NCBI RefSeq assembly: GCF_001025215.1
Contig: NZ_AP012330.1
Location: forward strand, 1,612,001-1,676,000
DNA: 64,000 nt
Direction of reading: 5' to 3'
Source of the DNA: Bifidobacterium pseudocatenulatum DSM 20438 = JCM 1200 = LMG 10505
GTDB lineage: Bacteria; Actinomycetota; Actinomycetes; Actinomycetales; Bifidobacteriaceae
Shown here: piece by piece, positions 1 through 9,166 of the stretch
How the letters are laid out: every line of letters begins with the position of its first letter
Position numbering within the stretch: the stretch's first letter is position 1
The notes under the pieces: generated by a model
What the model was told of the DNA's origin: nothing
Databases searched by the model: none
The model's input: the letters and a program-made list of their open reading frames with translations, nothing else
Position numbers and translations under genes: made by a program

Positions 1-105
1 CTGACGGACGACAAGGGCCGTCGCATCGTGGTGCCGGCAGGCTCGCTCGGCTACGCCATCATCGGTTCCGAAACCAAGCACGCCGTCGGTTTCGGCAACC
101 TCTGA
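1..105 (+). CDS. DUF3107 family protein, C-terminal fragment
   Basis: The window opens inside a gene on the plus strand. The reading frame gives 34 residues (LTDDKGRRIVVPAGSLGYAI and onward to GFGNL) and a TGA stop. The pattern of a basic turn, IVVPA, a G-Y-A-I-I-G strand and a closing GFG resembles the end of the short (about 75 residue) actinobacterial DUF3107 proteins, whose function is not known to me. The start lies outside the window, so neither length nor operon can be judged. A hairpin with a T-run follows. Confidence 0.7.
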   Translation: MTDDKGRRIVVPAGSLGYAIIGSETKHAVGFGNL

Positions 106-164
106 CCCGTTCGCATCACCAGATTTCAGCTTCGAACTGAAACACACGTTTTCGACGTCACAAG

Positions 165-194
165 AAAAGCCAGACGTTCACGTCTGGCTTTTCC
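165..194 (+). terminator. Rho-independent terminator
   Basis: A perfect 12-bp stem (AAAAGCCAGACG paired with CGTCTGGCTTTT) around a TTCA loop, with T-rich sequence in the right arm and after it. It sits 60 bp after the DUF3107 stop and before the convergent PHP gene, so it can serve both strands. Confidence 0.85.
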
Positions 195-233
195 ATTTTG
201 GGCGATCAACTCGTTCCTGGTTTCATATCGCGA

Positions 234-1160
234 TTACGCATCGATGATTGCGTTTCGGTTTTTTATTTTCGCCTTCGACGATTCTTTGCTCAAGTGAACG
301 CCTCGATTGATGATTTCCTGAACCGTTTCGTCGCTGGTGAGGTTCTCCCCCAGCGCGTTCGGCTTGCCTTTGCCGTGCCAGTCGGATCCGCCAGTCACCA
401 GCAGATCGTGCCGGCGCGCAATGGTGAGCAGACGTTCACGCTGTTCTGATGGATTGCCGCGATGCCACACTTCCAAACCGTCCAAGCCTTCGGTGATGAG
501 AGATTCGATTTGCCGGTCGGTCAGTAATGTCCGATTGCGCCGGGGGTCTCCGGCGTGGGCGATAACCACCACCCCGCCCGCACCCTTGACCGCGGCCACC
601 ACGTCGTGCGTGGTCGGTGATGGCGTGGGAATGTAATATTTCGACGTTGCGCTCACCGCATCGGCGAAAGCGTCGGATCGTGTTTCATATACGCCGGCAG
701 CCACCAATGCGTCGGCGATATGCGGCCGGCCTATCGTGGTGCGTTTGCCTTCACGCACCTGCGCGAGCACATCATCCCACGTAATCGGAAAATCCTGCGC
801 CATCAGTTCGACCATGCGCTTGGTTCTACGCAGTCGCGCCTCGCGGGTGGACGCGAACATCTCGCTGATATCGGCGTTCAGCGGATCATATTGGAATGCG
901 AGCATGTGCACGGATACGCTCTCATCGACGGCAGTGATTTCCGTACCGCGTAACAACGGCAATCTGACCTCCCGCGAAGCAGCCAACGCATCCTGCCAAC
1001 CGGAGGTCGTGTCATGATCGGCAATCGCAACACCATGCAATCGCAATGCTCTCGCTTCCTGCAACAACGCACGCGGCGTTTCCGTACCGTCGGAAAAAAC
1101 GGTATGGCAGTGAATGTCCCAACCTTCAGCGGGCGGTGCCGCAGTGCCTACGCGAATCAT
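234..1160 (-). CDS. PHP-domain phosphoesterase
   Basis: A 308-residue protein of the PHP family, metal-dependent phosphoesterases related to the histidinol phosphatase and DNA polymerase III PHP domains. The N-terminus carries the first metal-binding motif (DIHCHTVFSDG, His17 and His19), then ADHD at about residues 48-50. Later IAHAGDPRR and GGSDWHG supply further metal ligands. Related stand-alone proteins hydrolyse small nucleotides or phosphates; the substrate here is unknown. The frame is open upstream to 1340, but the ATG at 1160 places the PHP motif at the normal distance from the start, and the longer version would run into the divergent VKOR gene. It is cytoplasmic, with no signal peptide. 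Confidence 0.85.
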   Translation of the reverse strand: MIRVGTAAPPAEGWDIHCHTVFSDGTETPRALLQEARALRLHGVAIADHDTTSGWQDALAASREVRLPLLRGTEITAVDESVSVHMLAFQYDPLNADISEMFASTREARLRRTKRMVELMAQDFPITWDDVLAQVREGKRTTIGRPHIADALVAAGVYETRSDAFADAVSATSKYYIPTPSPTTHDVVAAVKGAGGVVVIAHAGDPRRNRTLLTDRQIESLITEGLDGLEVWHRGNPSEQRERLLTIARRHDLLVTGGSDWHGKGKPNALGENLTSDETVQEIINRGVHLSKESSKAKIKNRNAIIDA

Positions 1161-1252
1161 GTATCCATCGTAAGCTGTTTTTGGCGCGACTCGGCACAAT
1201 ACCGCGTAAACTAGGCGATGACAACGTTTGTATTTTGATTCAAGGATGCACG

Positions 1253-1918
1253 ATGAGCGATTTTTCCGGCGAACAGGTTGCCGAAGCCACTCTCGACGAT
1301 GATTATACGAAGCCGCGCGGTTGGCGGCATACCGCGACATGGACGTATCTAGTCATGCTGATCGCCTCGGCGGTAGCGCTGGTCGTATCGTTCGTGCTTT
1401 CCGCCGAGACACTGAAAATGGCGCGCAATCCCGGTCAGAAGCTCAGCTGTGATGTGAATGCCGTGATGTCGTGTTCCGCGGTTGCGGAATCGTGGCAGGC
1501 TGAGGTTGTGAAGTTCGCCGGTTTGAGTTTCCCGAATGCGTTCTTCGGCATCGCCGCGGAATCAGTGTTCGTAACGATCGCGGTGATCGGTTTGACGAAG
1601 GTCGCCGTGCCCCGCTGGTTTGCGTCGTGCACATGGCTGGGTGGATTGGCCGCGCTGGCTTATTCGTATTGGCTGACCTCGCAGTCGTTGTTTGTGATCA
1701 ACGCGCTATGCCCGTGGTGTCTGTGCCTGATGTTCTCCACCACCGTGCAGTTCATGGCGTTGTCTCATGCCACGGCGGTGGTTCAGGAGATTCCGGCCAA
1801 GCGCGAGGGCGTACGCACCTACTACCGTCTTAATTACGATCTGATGGTCGATGCCTTATGGATCGTGACATTGATTGTGATCATTCTCGTCGAAGACGGC
1901 CCCCTGCTGTTCAGTTGA
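1253..1918 (+). CDS. Vitamin K epoxide reductase (VKOR) family membrane protein
   Basis: A 221-residue membrane protein with four to five hydrophobic segments (about residues 31-51, 94-116, 126-158, 164-180 and 203-218). It has the full VKOR cysteine set: a loop pair Cys66 and Cys74 and the active-site CPWC at residues 153-156. In bacteria such proteins reoxidise a DsbA-like thiol oxidase using quinone, allowing disulfide formation outside the membrane. No DsbA partner is fused or adjacent. The ATG at 1253 was chosen because the N-terminal cytoplasmic tail then has normal length; the upstream open frame overlaps the divergent PHP gene. Confidence 0.9.
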   Translation: MSDFSGEQVAEATLDDDYTKPRGWRHTATWTYLVMLIASAVALVVSFVLSAETLKMARNPGQKLSCDVNAVMSCSAVAESWQAEVVKFAGLSFPNAFFGIAAESVFVTIAVIGLTKVAVPRWFASCTWLGGLAALAYSYWLTSQSLFVINALCPWCLCLMFSTTVQFMALSHATAVVQEIPAKREGVRTYYRLNYDLMVDALWIVTLIVIILVEDGPLLFS

Positions 1919-1963
1919 CGTCAAGTAACGTCCAATCAGCAGTAGGGATTCACTCGCCTACAA

Positions 1964-1999
1964 GAGAAGCCGACTGGAAACAGCCGGCTTCTTTCTTTT
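1964..1999 (+). terminator. Rho-independent terminator after the VKOR gene
   Basis: Stem AGAAGCCG...CGGCTTCT with a short loop, followed by TTTCTTTT. It lies between the VKOR stop and the convergent dapF stop. Confidence 0.8.
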
Positions 2000-2034
2000 G
2001 CGTATCCGCAAATTTCAGTGTTATGCGCAAAACC

Positions 2035-2934
2035 TTACAGCAGTTCGATTTTGCCGACGATGGTGGCCGATCCGGTGAGTTTCACGTCGTTATCGGTCAC
2101 GTCGACGCGCAGGGTGCCGCCACGCACGGTGATCGTCCAATGGTCGATGCCGGTTTTGGCACGCAACGTGATGGCGGTGGCGCACAGGCCGGTTCCGCAC
2201 GACAGGGTTTCGCCGCAGCCGCGTTCGTTGACGCGCATGGTAGCGTTGCCCTCGTTGTCGCCTTCGCTTTGCTCGTCGATGCGCACGAACTCAACATTCT
2301 GGTCGCTTTCGATTCGGGGCGCGACCACCGGCTTGGTCACCAAATCAAGCTGTTCCACCGTCGGCAGGCTGGAGAACGCGTCTTCGATGACGGCCACCAC
2401 ATGCGGATTGCCCATGTCCACGAACGTGCCGCGTGCGGAACCGGCCGTGCCGGGAATCGTCACTTCGTATCCATCAAGATCGCCACGCTTCCATGAACCC
2501 ATCTCAACCTGGAACACGTCCTTGCCAAGAGTCGGCACATCGCCAAGTGAAGTCAGAACCTTCACACCGGCACGGGTGCCGAGACGGAACGGTTCACCGC
2601 CCGGCTGACCGGCAATACCCTGCCGTTGCGCGAACAGAGTGATCGCACGCGTGCCGTTGCCGCACATCTCAGCCAACGAACCATCCGCGTTGCGGTAGTC
2701 CATGAACCAATCCGCATTGTCGGCAGCACAAACGGCAATCTGCTTGTCGTTCAAATCGGACACCGCCTGCGGATGAGTAAGGCGGATCAAGCCATCGCCA
2801 CCGATACCGAAATGACGGTCGCACAGGAATCGCACTTCATCGGCGGTAGGCTCGTACGTGCCTTCGGCGTCCAGATACACCACGAAATCGTTGCCGGTGG
2901 CGTGCGCTTTGTAAACAATGCTTGGAATGCTCAT
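2035..2934 (-). CDS. dapF: Diaminopimelate epimerase
   Basis: A 299-residue enzyme that converts LL- to meso-diaminopimelate in the lysine and peptidoglycan pathway, in the cytoplasm. Both catalytic cysteines are visible: Cys91 in the EMCGNGTR motif and about Cys246 in GETLSCGTG. The N-terminal HATGNDF motif is also typical. The length is slightly above the usual 275 because of small insertions. It is transcribed divergently from murI with a 98-bp gap; both genes feed cell-wall precursors, so shared regulation is possible, though no operator stands out. Bifidobacteria usually have an ornithine- or lysine-type wall, so lysine supply may be the main role. Confidence 0.95.
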   Translation of the reverse strand: MSIPSIVYKAHATGNDFVVYLDAEGTYEPTADEVRFLCDRHFGIGGDGLIRLTHPQAVSDLNDKQIAVCAADNADWFMDYRNADGSLAEMCGNGTRAITLFAQRQGIAGQPGGEPFRLGTRAGVKVLTSLGDVPTLGKDVFQVEMGSWKRGDLDGYEVTIPGTAGSARGTFVDMGNPHVVAVIEDAFSSLPTVEQLDLVTKPVVAPRIESDQNVEFVRIDEQSEGDNEGNATMRVNERGCGETLSCGTGLCATAITLRAKTGIDHWTITVRGGTLRVDVTDNDVKLTGSATIVGKIELL

Positions 2935-3032
2935 ACCGATTCACTCTACACGCGGTAGGCTATTGAAGAAGTTGGACGCAACACGTGTGCATTATGTTGC
3001 AGTATGTTGGCGTGCGGAACAAGGGAGGACGT

Positions 3033-3809
3033 ATGACTTCAACGGCACCAATCGGCGTTTTCGATTCCGGTTTGGGCGGGATTTCCGTGGCGCGCGAAAT
3101 CCGCCGCGATATGCCGAACGAACGCGTGCTGTATTTTGGCGATTCCGCGAACGCTCCGTACGGAACCAAATCACCTGAACAGGTACGCAAGCTGTCCGAC
3201 GCCATTGTGAAACGTTTCGTGGAGCAGGGAGTGAAAGCGGTTGTCATCGCTTGCAATACCGCCACTTCCGCCGCAGCCAACGAGTTGCGCGACAAATACG
3301 ACATTCCGATCATTGGCATGGAACCAGCGCTGAAGGTGGCGTGCGATCGAGGCCATGGCAATCGTCAGCGTGTCATCGTCGCAGCTACTCCCCTGACGTT
3401 GCGGGAACGCAAGTTCGCCGTGCTGATGGATCGTTTCAAAACAGACCATACGATCTTTCCGGAACCCTGCCCCGGTTTGGTGGAGATCGTTGAGCACGGC
3501 CAACTCGACGATCACGATGTTGTGATGCACACGCTGCACCAGTATTTCGACCAGTATGATTTGTCGACGATCGATTCGGTAGTGCTTGGCTGCACGCATT
3601 TCGTGTTTTACCGCGACTATTTCCGCGAACTGCTGCCCGACACAGCGGCAATCATCGACGGCAACGAAGGTACCGTGCGCCATCTTGGCGTAGTGCTCGA
3701 ATCGTTGGGCAAACTCTCTCCGGAAGACGCGGACGGTGGTATCGAGCTGGCCAATTCCGACACTTCCACACAAATCGCGCAATTAGCGCAATCGCTGCTT
3801 GATCGCTGA
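3033..3809 (+). CDS. murI: Glutamate racemase
   Basis: A 258-residue enzyme making D-glutamate for peptidoglycan. The N-terminal GVFDSGLGG motif (Asp11, Ser12), the first catalytic cysteine in IACNTATS (Cys74) and the second in LGCTHF (Cys187) are all present, so it looks active. The start at 3033 follows a strong ribosome site (GGGAGG, 3024-3029). The upstream ATG at 2985 would add 16 residues with no family match. It is divergent from dapF. Confidence 0.95.
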   Translation: MTSTAPIGVFDSGLGGISVAREIRRDMPNERVLYFGDSANAPYGTKSPEQVRKLSDAIVKRFVEQGVKAVVIACNTATSAAANELRDKYDIPIIGMEPALKVACDRGHGNRQRVIVAATPLTLRERKFAVLMDRFKTDHTIFPEPCPGLVEIVEHGQLDDHDVVMHTLHQYFDQYDLSTIDSVVLGCTHFVFYRDYFRELLPDTAAIIDGNEGTVRHLGVVLESLGKLSPEDADGGIELANSDTSTQIAQLAQSLLDR

Positions 3810-3824
3810 GCGCGAATGTTCCGA

Positions 3825-4056
3825 TAGACCGCGTAAAGTCGATTGAAACCCGCAAAAACTGCTCAACCGTTATCAGACGTACAACGACGAAGTGGCGCTG
3901 GCCAAGGAATACGAGCAGGACGGCCGCGTGCTCATCCTCGCGCCGGAAAGCCTGTACGGCCTGAACACGTTGAGCAAGTCGTTCGAAGGTTTGGAACGCA
4001 TGTACCGCGCGGGCTATGCGGCAGTCGAGGCCATCCCCGCATTCCTAGAAAGCTGA
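3825..4056 (+). pseudogene. Internally deleted copy of the patatin-like gene
   Basis: Bases 3825-3857 match 7014-7046, the leader of the intact patatin-like gene. Bases 3854-4056 match 7722-7924, its last 67 codons and stop, with only a few substitutions. The join falls within a run of A common to both ends, so about 680 bp, including the catalytic GVSAG serine and Asp, are missing. No functional hydrolase can be made. This remnant and the intact gene are direct repeats flanking about 3 kb that carries the peptide-binding lipoprotein and the isoaspartyl peptidase. Confidence 0.9.
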
Positions 4057-4200
4057 AGATAACGTCCATATCCAACGCCTGCCAGCGGTTCGTTTTCAAA
4101 TTGAGACATGACACGAAAATTTTATAAAACTCTCATATTATGTCCTATTGTTTTTTCGTCGACATAATCGGCGGAAAAGTCGACATTAAAGGAGAATGAA

Positions 4201-5850
4201 ATGAAGAACAACACATTCCGGCGTCTGCTGGCCATGGCCGCGGCGGGTGCCATGCTGACGTCGATCGCCGCATGCGGATCGTCTTCCAACGATGACACAG
4301 CCTCCAACGGCTCCGATAGCACCTCGCTGATTTCAGTGAACAACAGCGAACCGCAGAACGGTCTAATTCCAAGCGACACCAACGAAATGGGCGGCGGCAG
4401 AGTTATTCGATACCTGTTCGAAGGTCTGGTGAGCTTCGACGCAAAGGGCAAGCAACATCTCGAAGTCGCCGAGAGTATCACCCCGAACGAGGATGCCACC
4501 ACGTACACAATCAAGTTGAAGAAAGGCTGGAAGTTCACCAACGGCGAGGCGGTAACCGCCCATTCCTTCGCCGACACCTGGAGTTTCGCCGCCAACGTGA
4601 AGAACGCGCAGAAGACCGCAAGCCGATTCTCCACCATCAAGGGCTATGACGAACTGCAGGATCCGAACGTCGATCCGAAGGCCACACTTTCCGGTCTTTC
4701 CACCCCGGACGACTACACGCTGGTCGTCGAGCTGAACAAGCCTGATTCCGTATTCCCGACCAAGCTCGCGCACCAATCCATGTTCCCGCTGCCAAGCGTG
4801 GCATTTAAGGACATCAAGAAGTTCGGCCAGGCTCCGATTGGCAATGGTCCGTACAAGTTCAAGTCCTGGTCCCACGACAAGAACATCATCGTCGTACCAA
4901 ACAGGGATTATAAGGGCAGCCGCAAGGTGTCCAACAAAGGCATCGAATACCGCGTCTACACGAATGAGGATTCCGCTTACTCCGACGTGCTGTCTGGCAA
5001 CCTCGACGTGATGGATCAGATTCCACAGTCCGCGGTGAAGACCTTCCGTCAGGATTCCAGCGTGATCGCCTACAGCCAGGCAGGATCCTCGTTCCAGTCC
5101 TTCGTCATTCCGGAACGTCTTGAGCATTTCGGCAACGACGAAGAAGGCCAGTTGCGTCGTCAGGCCATTTCCATGGCCATCGACCGCGACCAGATCGTCA
5201 AGAAGGTTTACAACAACACGAAGACCCCGACCACCGATTTCACTTCACCGCTCGTCCCCGAATATGTGAAGAAACTGGAACAGAACGGCAGCAACCTGAA
5301 ATACAACGCTTCCAAGGCCAAGGAACTCTGGAAGAAAGCCAATGCCATCAAGCCGTGGTCCGGCAACTTCCGAATCGCCTATAACGCCGATGGCGGCCAT
5401 AAGGAATGGGTCGATGCCGTGTGCAACCAGATCAAGAACACGCTCGACATCGACGCCGCTGGCGAGCCGTACGCCACGTTCAGCGACGTGCGTAACCAGG
5501 TGACCAACCGCACCATCAAAACCGCGTTCCGTGCCGGCTGGATGCTGGATTACCCGTCCGCTGAAGATTATCTCAATCCGCTATATGCCTCCAGCTCCGC
5601 TGACGGTCATGGTTCGAACGATGGTGATTACAAGAGTGCGGAATTCGACGAGCTCCTGAATGCCGCACTTGCCCAGACCGACGTAAAGAAGCGGACCGAG
5701 GACTTCACCAAGGCGCAGGAAGTGCTGGCCAAGGATCTTCCGGTGATTCCGCTGTGGAACGACAACGTCGCCGCCGCGTCCGCGACGAACGTGAAGAACG
5801 TGTCGTTCGATTACACCAATCTGCCTACCTACAACACCATCACTAAGTGA
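4201..5850 (+). CDS. Oligopeptide ABC transporter substrate-binding lipoprotein (family 5)
   Basis: A 549-residue solute-binding protein of the OppA/DppA family. The N-terminus is a lipoprotein signal peptide (basic MKNNTFRR, hydrophobic core, lipobox ending at Cys25 in SIAAC) followed by a Ser/Asn/Asp-rich linker, so it should be anchored outside the membrane. The body has the family features, including the RQAISMAIDRDQIV segment near residue 320 and an EDYLNP-type region near 460. It probably binds peptides. No permease or ATPase genes are adjacent, so it must serve a transporter encoded elsewhere. A clear ribosome site (AAAGGAG) precedes the ATG. It ends at a double hairpin. Confidence 0.92.
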   Translation: MKNNTFRRLLAMAAAGAMLTSIAACGSSSNDDTASNGSDSTSLISVNNSEPQNGLIPSDTNEMGGGRVIRYLFEGLVSFDAKGKQHLEVAESITPNEDATTYTIKLKKGWKFTNGEAVTAHSFADTWSFAANVKNAQKTASRFSTIKGYDELQDPNVDPKATLSGLSTPDDYTLVVELNKPDSVFPTKLAHQSMFPLPSVAFKDIKKFGQAPIGNGPYKFKSWSHDKNIIVVPNRDYKGSRKVSNKGIEYRVYTNEDSAYSDVLSGNLDVMDQIPQSAVKTFRQDSSVIAYSQAGSSFQSFVIPERLEHFGNDEEGQLRRQAISMAIDRDQIVKKVYNNTKTPTTDFTSPLVPEYVKKLEQNGSNLKYNASKAKELWKKANAIKPWSGNFRIAYNADGGHKEWVDAVCNQIKNTLDIDAAGEPYATFSDVRNQVTNRTIKTAFRAGWMLDYPSAEDYLNPLYASSSADGHGSNDGDYKSAEFDELLNAALAQTDVKKRTEDFTKAQEVLAKDLPVIPLWNDNVAAASATNVKNVSFDYTNLPTYNTITK

Positions 5851-5854
5851 TGTT

Positions 5855-5946
5855 TCTGGCCGGCGGACGAACGATTCGCCGGCCAGAAAGGGAGCTAAAG
5901 CACAGCGGGGTTCGAATCCTTCATGGATTCGAACCCCACTGTACTT
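5855..5946 (+). terminator. Two tandem terminator hairpins
   Basis: The first stem is TCTGGCCGGCG...CGCCGGCCAGA (5855-5887). The second is GGGGTTCGAATCC...GGATTCGAACCCC (5907-5938) followed by CTGTACTTTTGT. They separate the lipoprotein gene from the convergent isoaspartyl peptidase and probably stop both. The second arm mimics a tRNA T-arm but no tRNA is present. Confidence 0.75.
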
Positions 5947-5980
5947 TTGTGGCTTGTTTTGCCGGTTTGCCACTACAGCA

Positions 5981-6919
5981 TCAACTCTGCACGTAGCTGC
6001 CCTTCGGAGACTTCCAACCGCAGTTCATCATCTCGCTATTGAACACCATTGCGCCTTCACCATGAGCCGGAACGACGATCATACCGCCATCTCCATGATG
6101 ACGGGCGACACCATCCAGCGCCGCCTTCGCAGCCTCGATCGGCTCCTCCTTGGCGTACAGAACACGATCGGAAACCTGATGCGCAGCGACTTCCTTGACG
6201 AACGCTTCACCGATGCCGGTGCAGGAGATCGCGACGGAATCGTTGTTGGCATAGGTACCACAGCCCGGCAGAGGCGAATCGCCGACGCGTCCCGGCATCT
6301 GGTTGGTGATGCCACCGGTGGAGGTGCCGGCAGCGATGTTGCCGGACGAGTCACGGGCGACAGCGCCGATGGTGCCATGCTTCTCCCATTCATCGCCGTT
6401 GGATTGCGCCTCGCGCAAGGATTCCTGACGTGCTGGAGTGATGAAATATTCACTGTCGCACAGTTCGATTCCCCACTCCTTGAGCAAATCATTACCGGGC
6501 TTGGCAAACATGACATGCTTGGTCTTTTCCTTGATGGCACGCGCTACGTTGATCGGATTCTTAGACGTGGTCAGACCGCACGCGGAACCAACCTCGCCAT
6601 CGACACCAGTCATCAGGCAGGAATCCATGGATACGATGCCTTCACTCGTCAATGCAGCGCCACGACCAGCGTTGAACTCCGGAGCATCCTCCATAACACG
6701 GATAGCCGCGCACACGGCATCCTCCGCCGGAGCCCCCTGCTCCAGCAACGCATAGCCAGCTTCAAGAGCCCTGTTCAAATCCTGCTCCACCTGGGCACGA
6801 CGTTCCGGCGTATCCTTTTTGCCACGATTGCCGGCACCCGCGTGAATCACCAGCAGAATCCCGTCCGGATCAGCTTGGGCGATGTGGACCGTCGACTGAG
6901 GCAGTGCAGCTTCGTTCAT
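5981..6919 (-). CDS. Isoaspartyl peptidase / type 2 L-asparaginase (Ntn hydrolase)
   Basis: A 312-residue plant-type asparaginase. These enzymes are made as a precursor that cleaves itself before a threonine, which becomes the nucleophile. Here the site is HGTIGAVA, Thr183. The GNIAAGTSTGG segment and RVGDSP just after it are standard substrate-pocket motifs. They hydrolyse beta-aspartyl dipeptides and asparagine in the cytoplasm. The start at 6919 (MNEAALP) follows a good ribosome site (GGAGAAGATATC). The frame is open to 7012 but the extension has no match and overlaps the promoter of the next gene. Confidence 0.92.
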   Translation of the reverse strand: MNEAALPQSTVHIAQADPDGILLVIHAGAGNRGKKDTPERRAQVEQDLNRALEAGYALLEQGAPAEDAVCAAIRVMEDAPEFNAGRGAALTSEGIVSMDSCLMTGVDGEVGSACGLTTSKNPINVARAIKEKTKHVMFAKPGNDLLKEWGIELCDSEYFITPARQESLREAQSNGDEWEKHGTIGAVARDSSGNIAAGTSTGGITNQMPGRVGDSPLPGCGTYANNDSVAISCTGIGEAFVKEVAAHQVSDRVLYAKEEPIEAAKAALDGVARHHGDGGMIVVPAHGEGAMVFNSEMMNCGWKSPKGSYVQS

Positions 6920-7075
6920 TGATATCTTCTCCACTCCATTTTTATTGATTATTCGCAGATATCTTACGTCGTCCTTCGATAAGAAATGACCGAACACGCA
7001 AAAATACGTCAATTAGACCGCGTAAAGTCGATTGAAACCCGCAAAAGGGACGAACGGCGAAAGGACGGGACGCAT

Positions 7076-7924
7076 ATGGCTCACAGGACGGCAATGATCG
7101 ACGTCGGCGGCGGTTTCCGCGCGATCTACGGTGCGGGCGTGATGGACCGCATGCTTGAGGACGGCATCAGCGTCGACCACTGCTATGGTGTTTCCGCCGG
7201 CAGCGCCAACATGGTTTCGTTCATCGCGAAGCAGCATGGGCGCAACCACACGTTCTACACGCAGTACGCGTTCCGCAAGGAATACGCGAGCTTCGACAGC
7301 TATGTCAAGAACCATAATTTCGCCAACCTCGATTACGTGTATAGCACGCTCAGCAATCATGATGGCGAAAATCCGGTTGACTACGCGGCTTTCGAAGCCA
7401 ACCCGACCGGTTTCACCGTGGTTGCGTGCAACGCCGAAGACGGCTCCACGAAGTATTTCGGCAAATCCGACGTGGGCTACGACAATTTCGACATCCTGAA
7501 GGCGTCATCAGCGGTGCCGGTAGCTTGCGAACCGTATGCGATCGATGGCATTCCCTATTACGATGGCGGCATCGCCGATCCGATTCCGGTGCAGAAGGCC
7601 ATCGATGACGGCCACGACCGCATCGTGGTGATACTCACCCGTCCGAAAGACACCGTACGCGAACAGAAGAGGGATATCGGCCCCGCCAGGATTTTGAGGC
7701 GCACGCATCCACAAGCCGCGGAAAAACTGCTCAACCGCTACCAGACGTACAACGACGAAGTGGCGCTGGCCAAGGAATACGAGCAGGACGGCCGCGTGCT
7801 CATCCTCGCGCCGGAAAGCCTGTACGGCCTGAACACGTTGAGCAAGTCGTTCGAAGGTTTGGAACGCATGTACCGCGCGGGCTATGCGGCGGCCGAGGCC
7901 ATCCCCGCATTCCTAAAAAGCTGA
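7076..7924 (+). CDS. Patatin-like phospholipase / acyl hydrolase
   Basis: A 282-residue patatin-family hydrolase. It has the oxyanion-hole glycines (DVGGGFRAIYGAG, residues 9-21), the nucleophile elbow GVSAG (Ser40) and the catalytic Asp163 in the DGGIADPIP loop, so the Ser-Asp dyad is intact. Relatives release acyl chains from lipids; the substrate is not known. No signal peptide is present. The start at 7076 follows AAGGACGGGA. A deleted copy lies at 3825-4056. The LysR gene starts 13 bp after the stop, so the two may share a transcript. Confidence 0.9.
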   Translation: MAHRTAMIDVGGGFRAIYGAGVMDRMLEDGISVDHCYGVSAGSANMVSFIAKQHGRNHTFYTQYAFRKEYASFDSYVKNHNFANLDYVYSTLSNHDGENPVDYAAFEANPTGFTVVACNAEDGSTKYFGKSDVGYDNFDILKASSAVPVACEPYAIDGIPYYDGGIADPIPVQKAIDDGHDRIVVILTRPKDTVREQKRDIGPARILRRTHPQAAEKLLNRYQTYNDEVALAKEYEQDGRVLILAPESLYGLNTLSKSFEGLERMYRAGYAAAEAIPAFLKS

Positions 7925-7937
7925 GCACTACCCTCAT

Positions 7938-8954
7938 ATGAACACTCCAGCCGATAGCAACACGCGTGAAAACGCCAACACGAACACCGACATCAGCATC
8001 ACCGCGAATGCCACGGGATTCAGCACAAAAACACTGAACCCGCAGATTCTGGTGACCTTGTGGAACGTGGAGCGTTTGGGCTCGTTCTCCGCGGTCGCGC
8101 GTGAAACCGGATGGTCGCAACCGGCCATCAGCCAGCAGATCCGCAAGATCGAACGTGAACTTGACGCAAAACTCGTGCAGCGCACGTCGCATGGCGTGGA
8201 ATTGACTCCGATCGGCCGTATTCTGGCACGTCACGGGCAGCTTATCGACAATCGCGTCACCCAAGCCGTCAAAGATGTGGAAGAGTACCAGCGCAACGGA
8301 TCGACGCATATTCGTTTGGTCGCTCCTCCATCGGTATGTTCGTCGTTCGTGGCACGCGTTCTCGTGCATATCAGCAAAACGTCCGACATTCGCGTGAGCC
8401 TCATGCAGATGGAGCCGCCTGAGGCCATGGAGGCGTTGGAACAGGGGCTTGCCGATTGCGCGATCATCTTCCAATACAATTCACTCCCCGCTTTGGCCGG
8501 ACCGGACGATTTGGAAGTCGCTCCTTTCGGCGTCGATCCGCTGATGCTGCTGATCGGCGCGAACAATGCGATCGCGCGCCAGTACGAAAGCTCGCACCTG
8601 CCGGTCCAATTGGTTTCGGCACGCAGCGAACAGTGGATCGCCGGCTGCGAAACCTGCCAGGCGAATCTGGTGTCGTTGGCGCGTGCCGCCGGCTTCACAC
8701 CGGAAATCACACATTCGACCGACGATTTTTGGGCCACGCAGAATCTGGTGGAAGTTGGCATGGGCGTCTCGATCGTATCTCGCTTAGCCACAACCGCTGG
8801 AATCCAACCCGATTTGGCCGCACTGCCAATCGCCGACAACAACGCATTCCGCACAGTCTGTTTCGTCACAAGAAAAGTGGACGACCGACCGGCAGTGGCC
8901 CGCGTCAAAGACGAAATCGAAAGGGCGTCACACCAGTATTTGGAAAACATTTGA
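7938..8954 (+). CDS. LysR-family transcriptional regulator
   Basis: A 338-residue regulator. After an Asn/Thr-rich tail of about 30 residues comes the LysR winged helix-turn-helix (about residues 34-92: FSAVARETGWSQPAISQQIRKIERELD, then LTPIG). The rest is the periplasmic-binding-protein-like effector domain. It is 13 bp after the patatin-like gene on the same strand. The downstream PatB/MalY-type lyase gene is on the same strand about 200 bp away and could be a target, since cystathionine lyases are often LysR-controlled; that link is inference. Confidence 0.9.
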   Translation: MNTPADSNTRENANTNTDISITANATGFSTKTLNPQILVTLWNVERLGSFSAVARETGWSQPAISQQIRKIERELDAKLVQRTSHGVELTPIGRILARHGQLIDNRVTQAVKDVEEYQRNGSTHIRLVAPPSVCSSFVARVLVHISKTSDIRVSLMQMEPPEAMEALEQGLADCAIIFQYNSLPALAGPDDLEVAPFGVDPLMLLIGANNAIARQYESSHLPVQLVSARSEQWIAGCETCQANLVSLARAAGFTPEITHSTDDFWATQNLVEVGMGVSIVSRLATTAGIQPDLAALPIADNNAFRTVCFVTRKVDDRPAVARVKDEIERASHQYLENI

Positions 8955-9166
8955 TTCATCGTTTGATATCCGTGCTTATTCGCAATCGCGGAATACTGCA
9001 GCAAACAATTGTTTCCAGTATTTTGCTATATCGTCATAATCAGATTAATAATTGAATAGCAAAAGCATCTGATATAAGAAAACTTCATAACAGTCTTTGC
9101 TTTCAGTACAAGAACACACTGTTCGTGCAAGCATCGGTACGTCATGCTGGAACCATGGAAGAAATC

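Noticed and set aside
5907..5938. GGGGTTCGAATCC looked like a tRNA T-arm.
   Set aside because: It is one arm of a terminator hairpin; no D-arm, anticodon arm or acceptor stem surrounds it.
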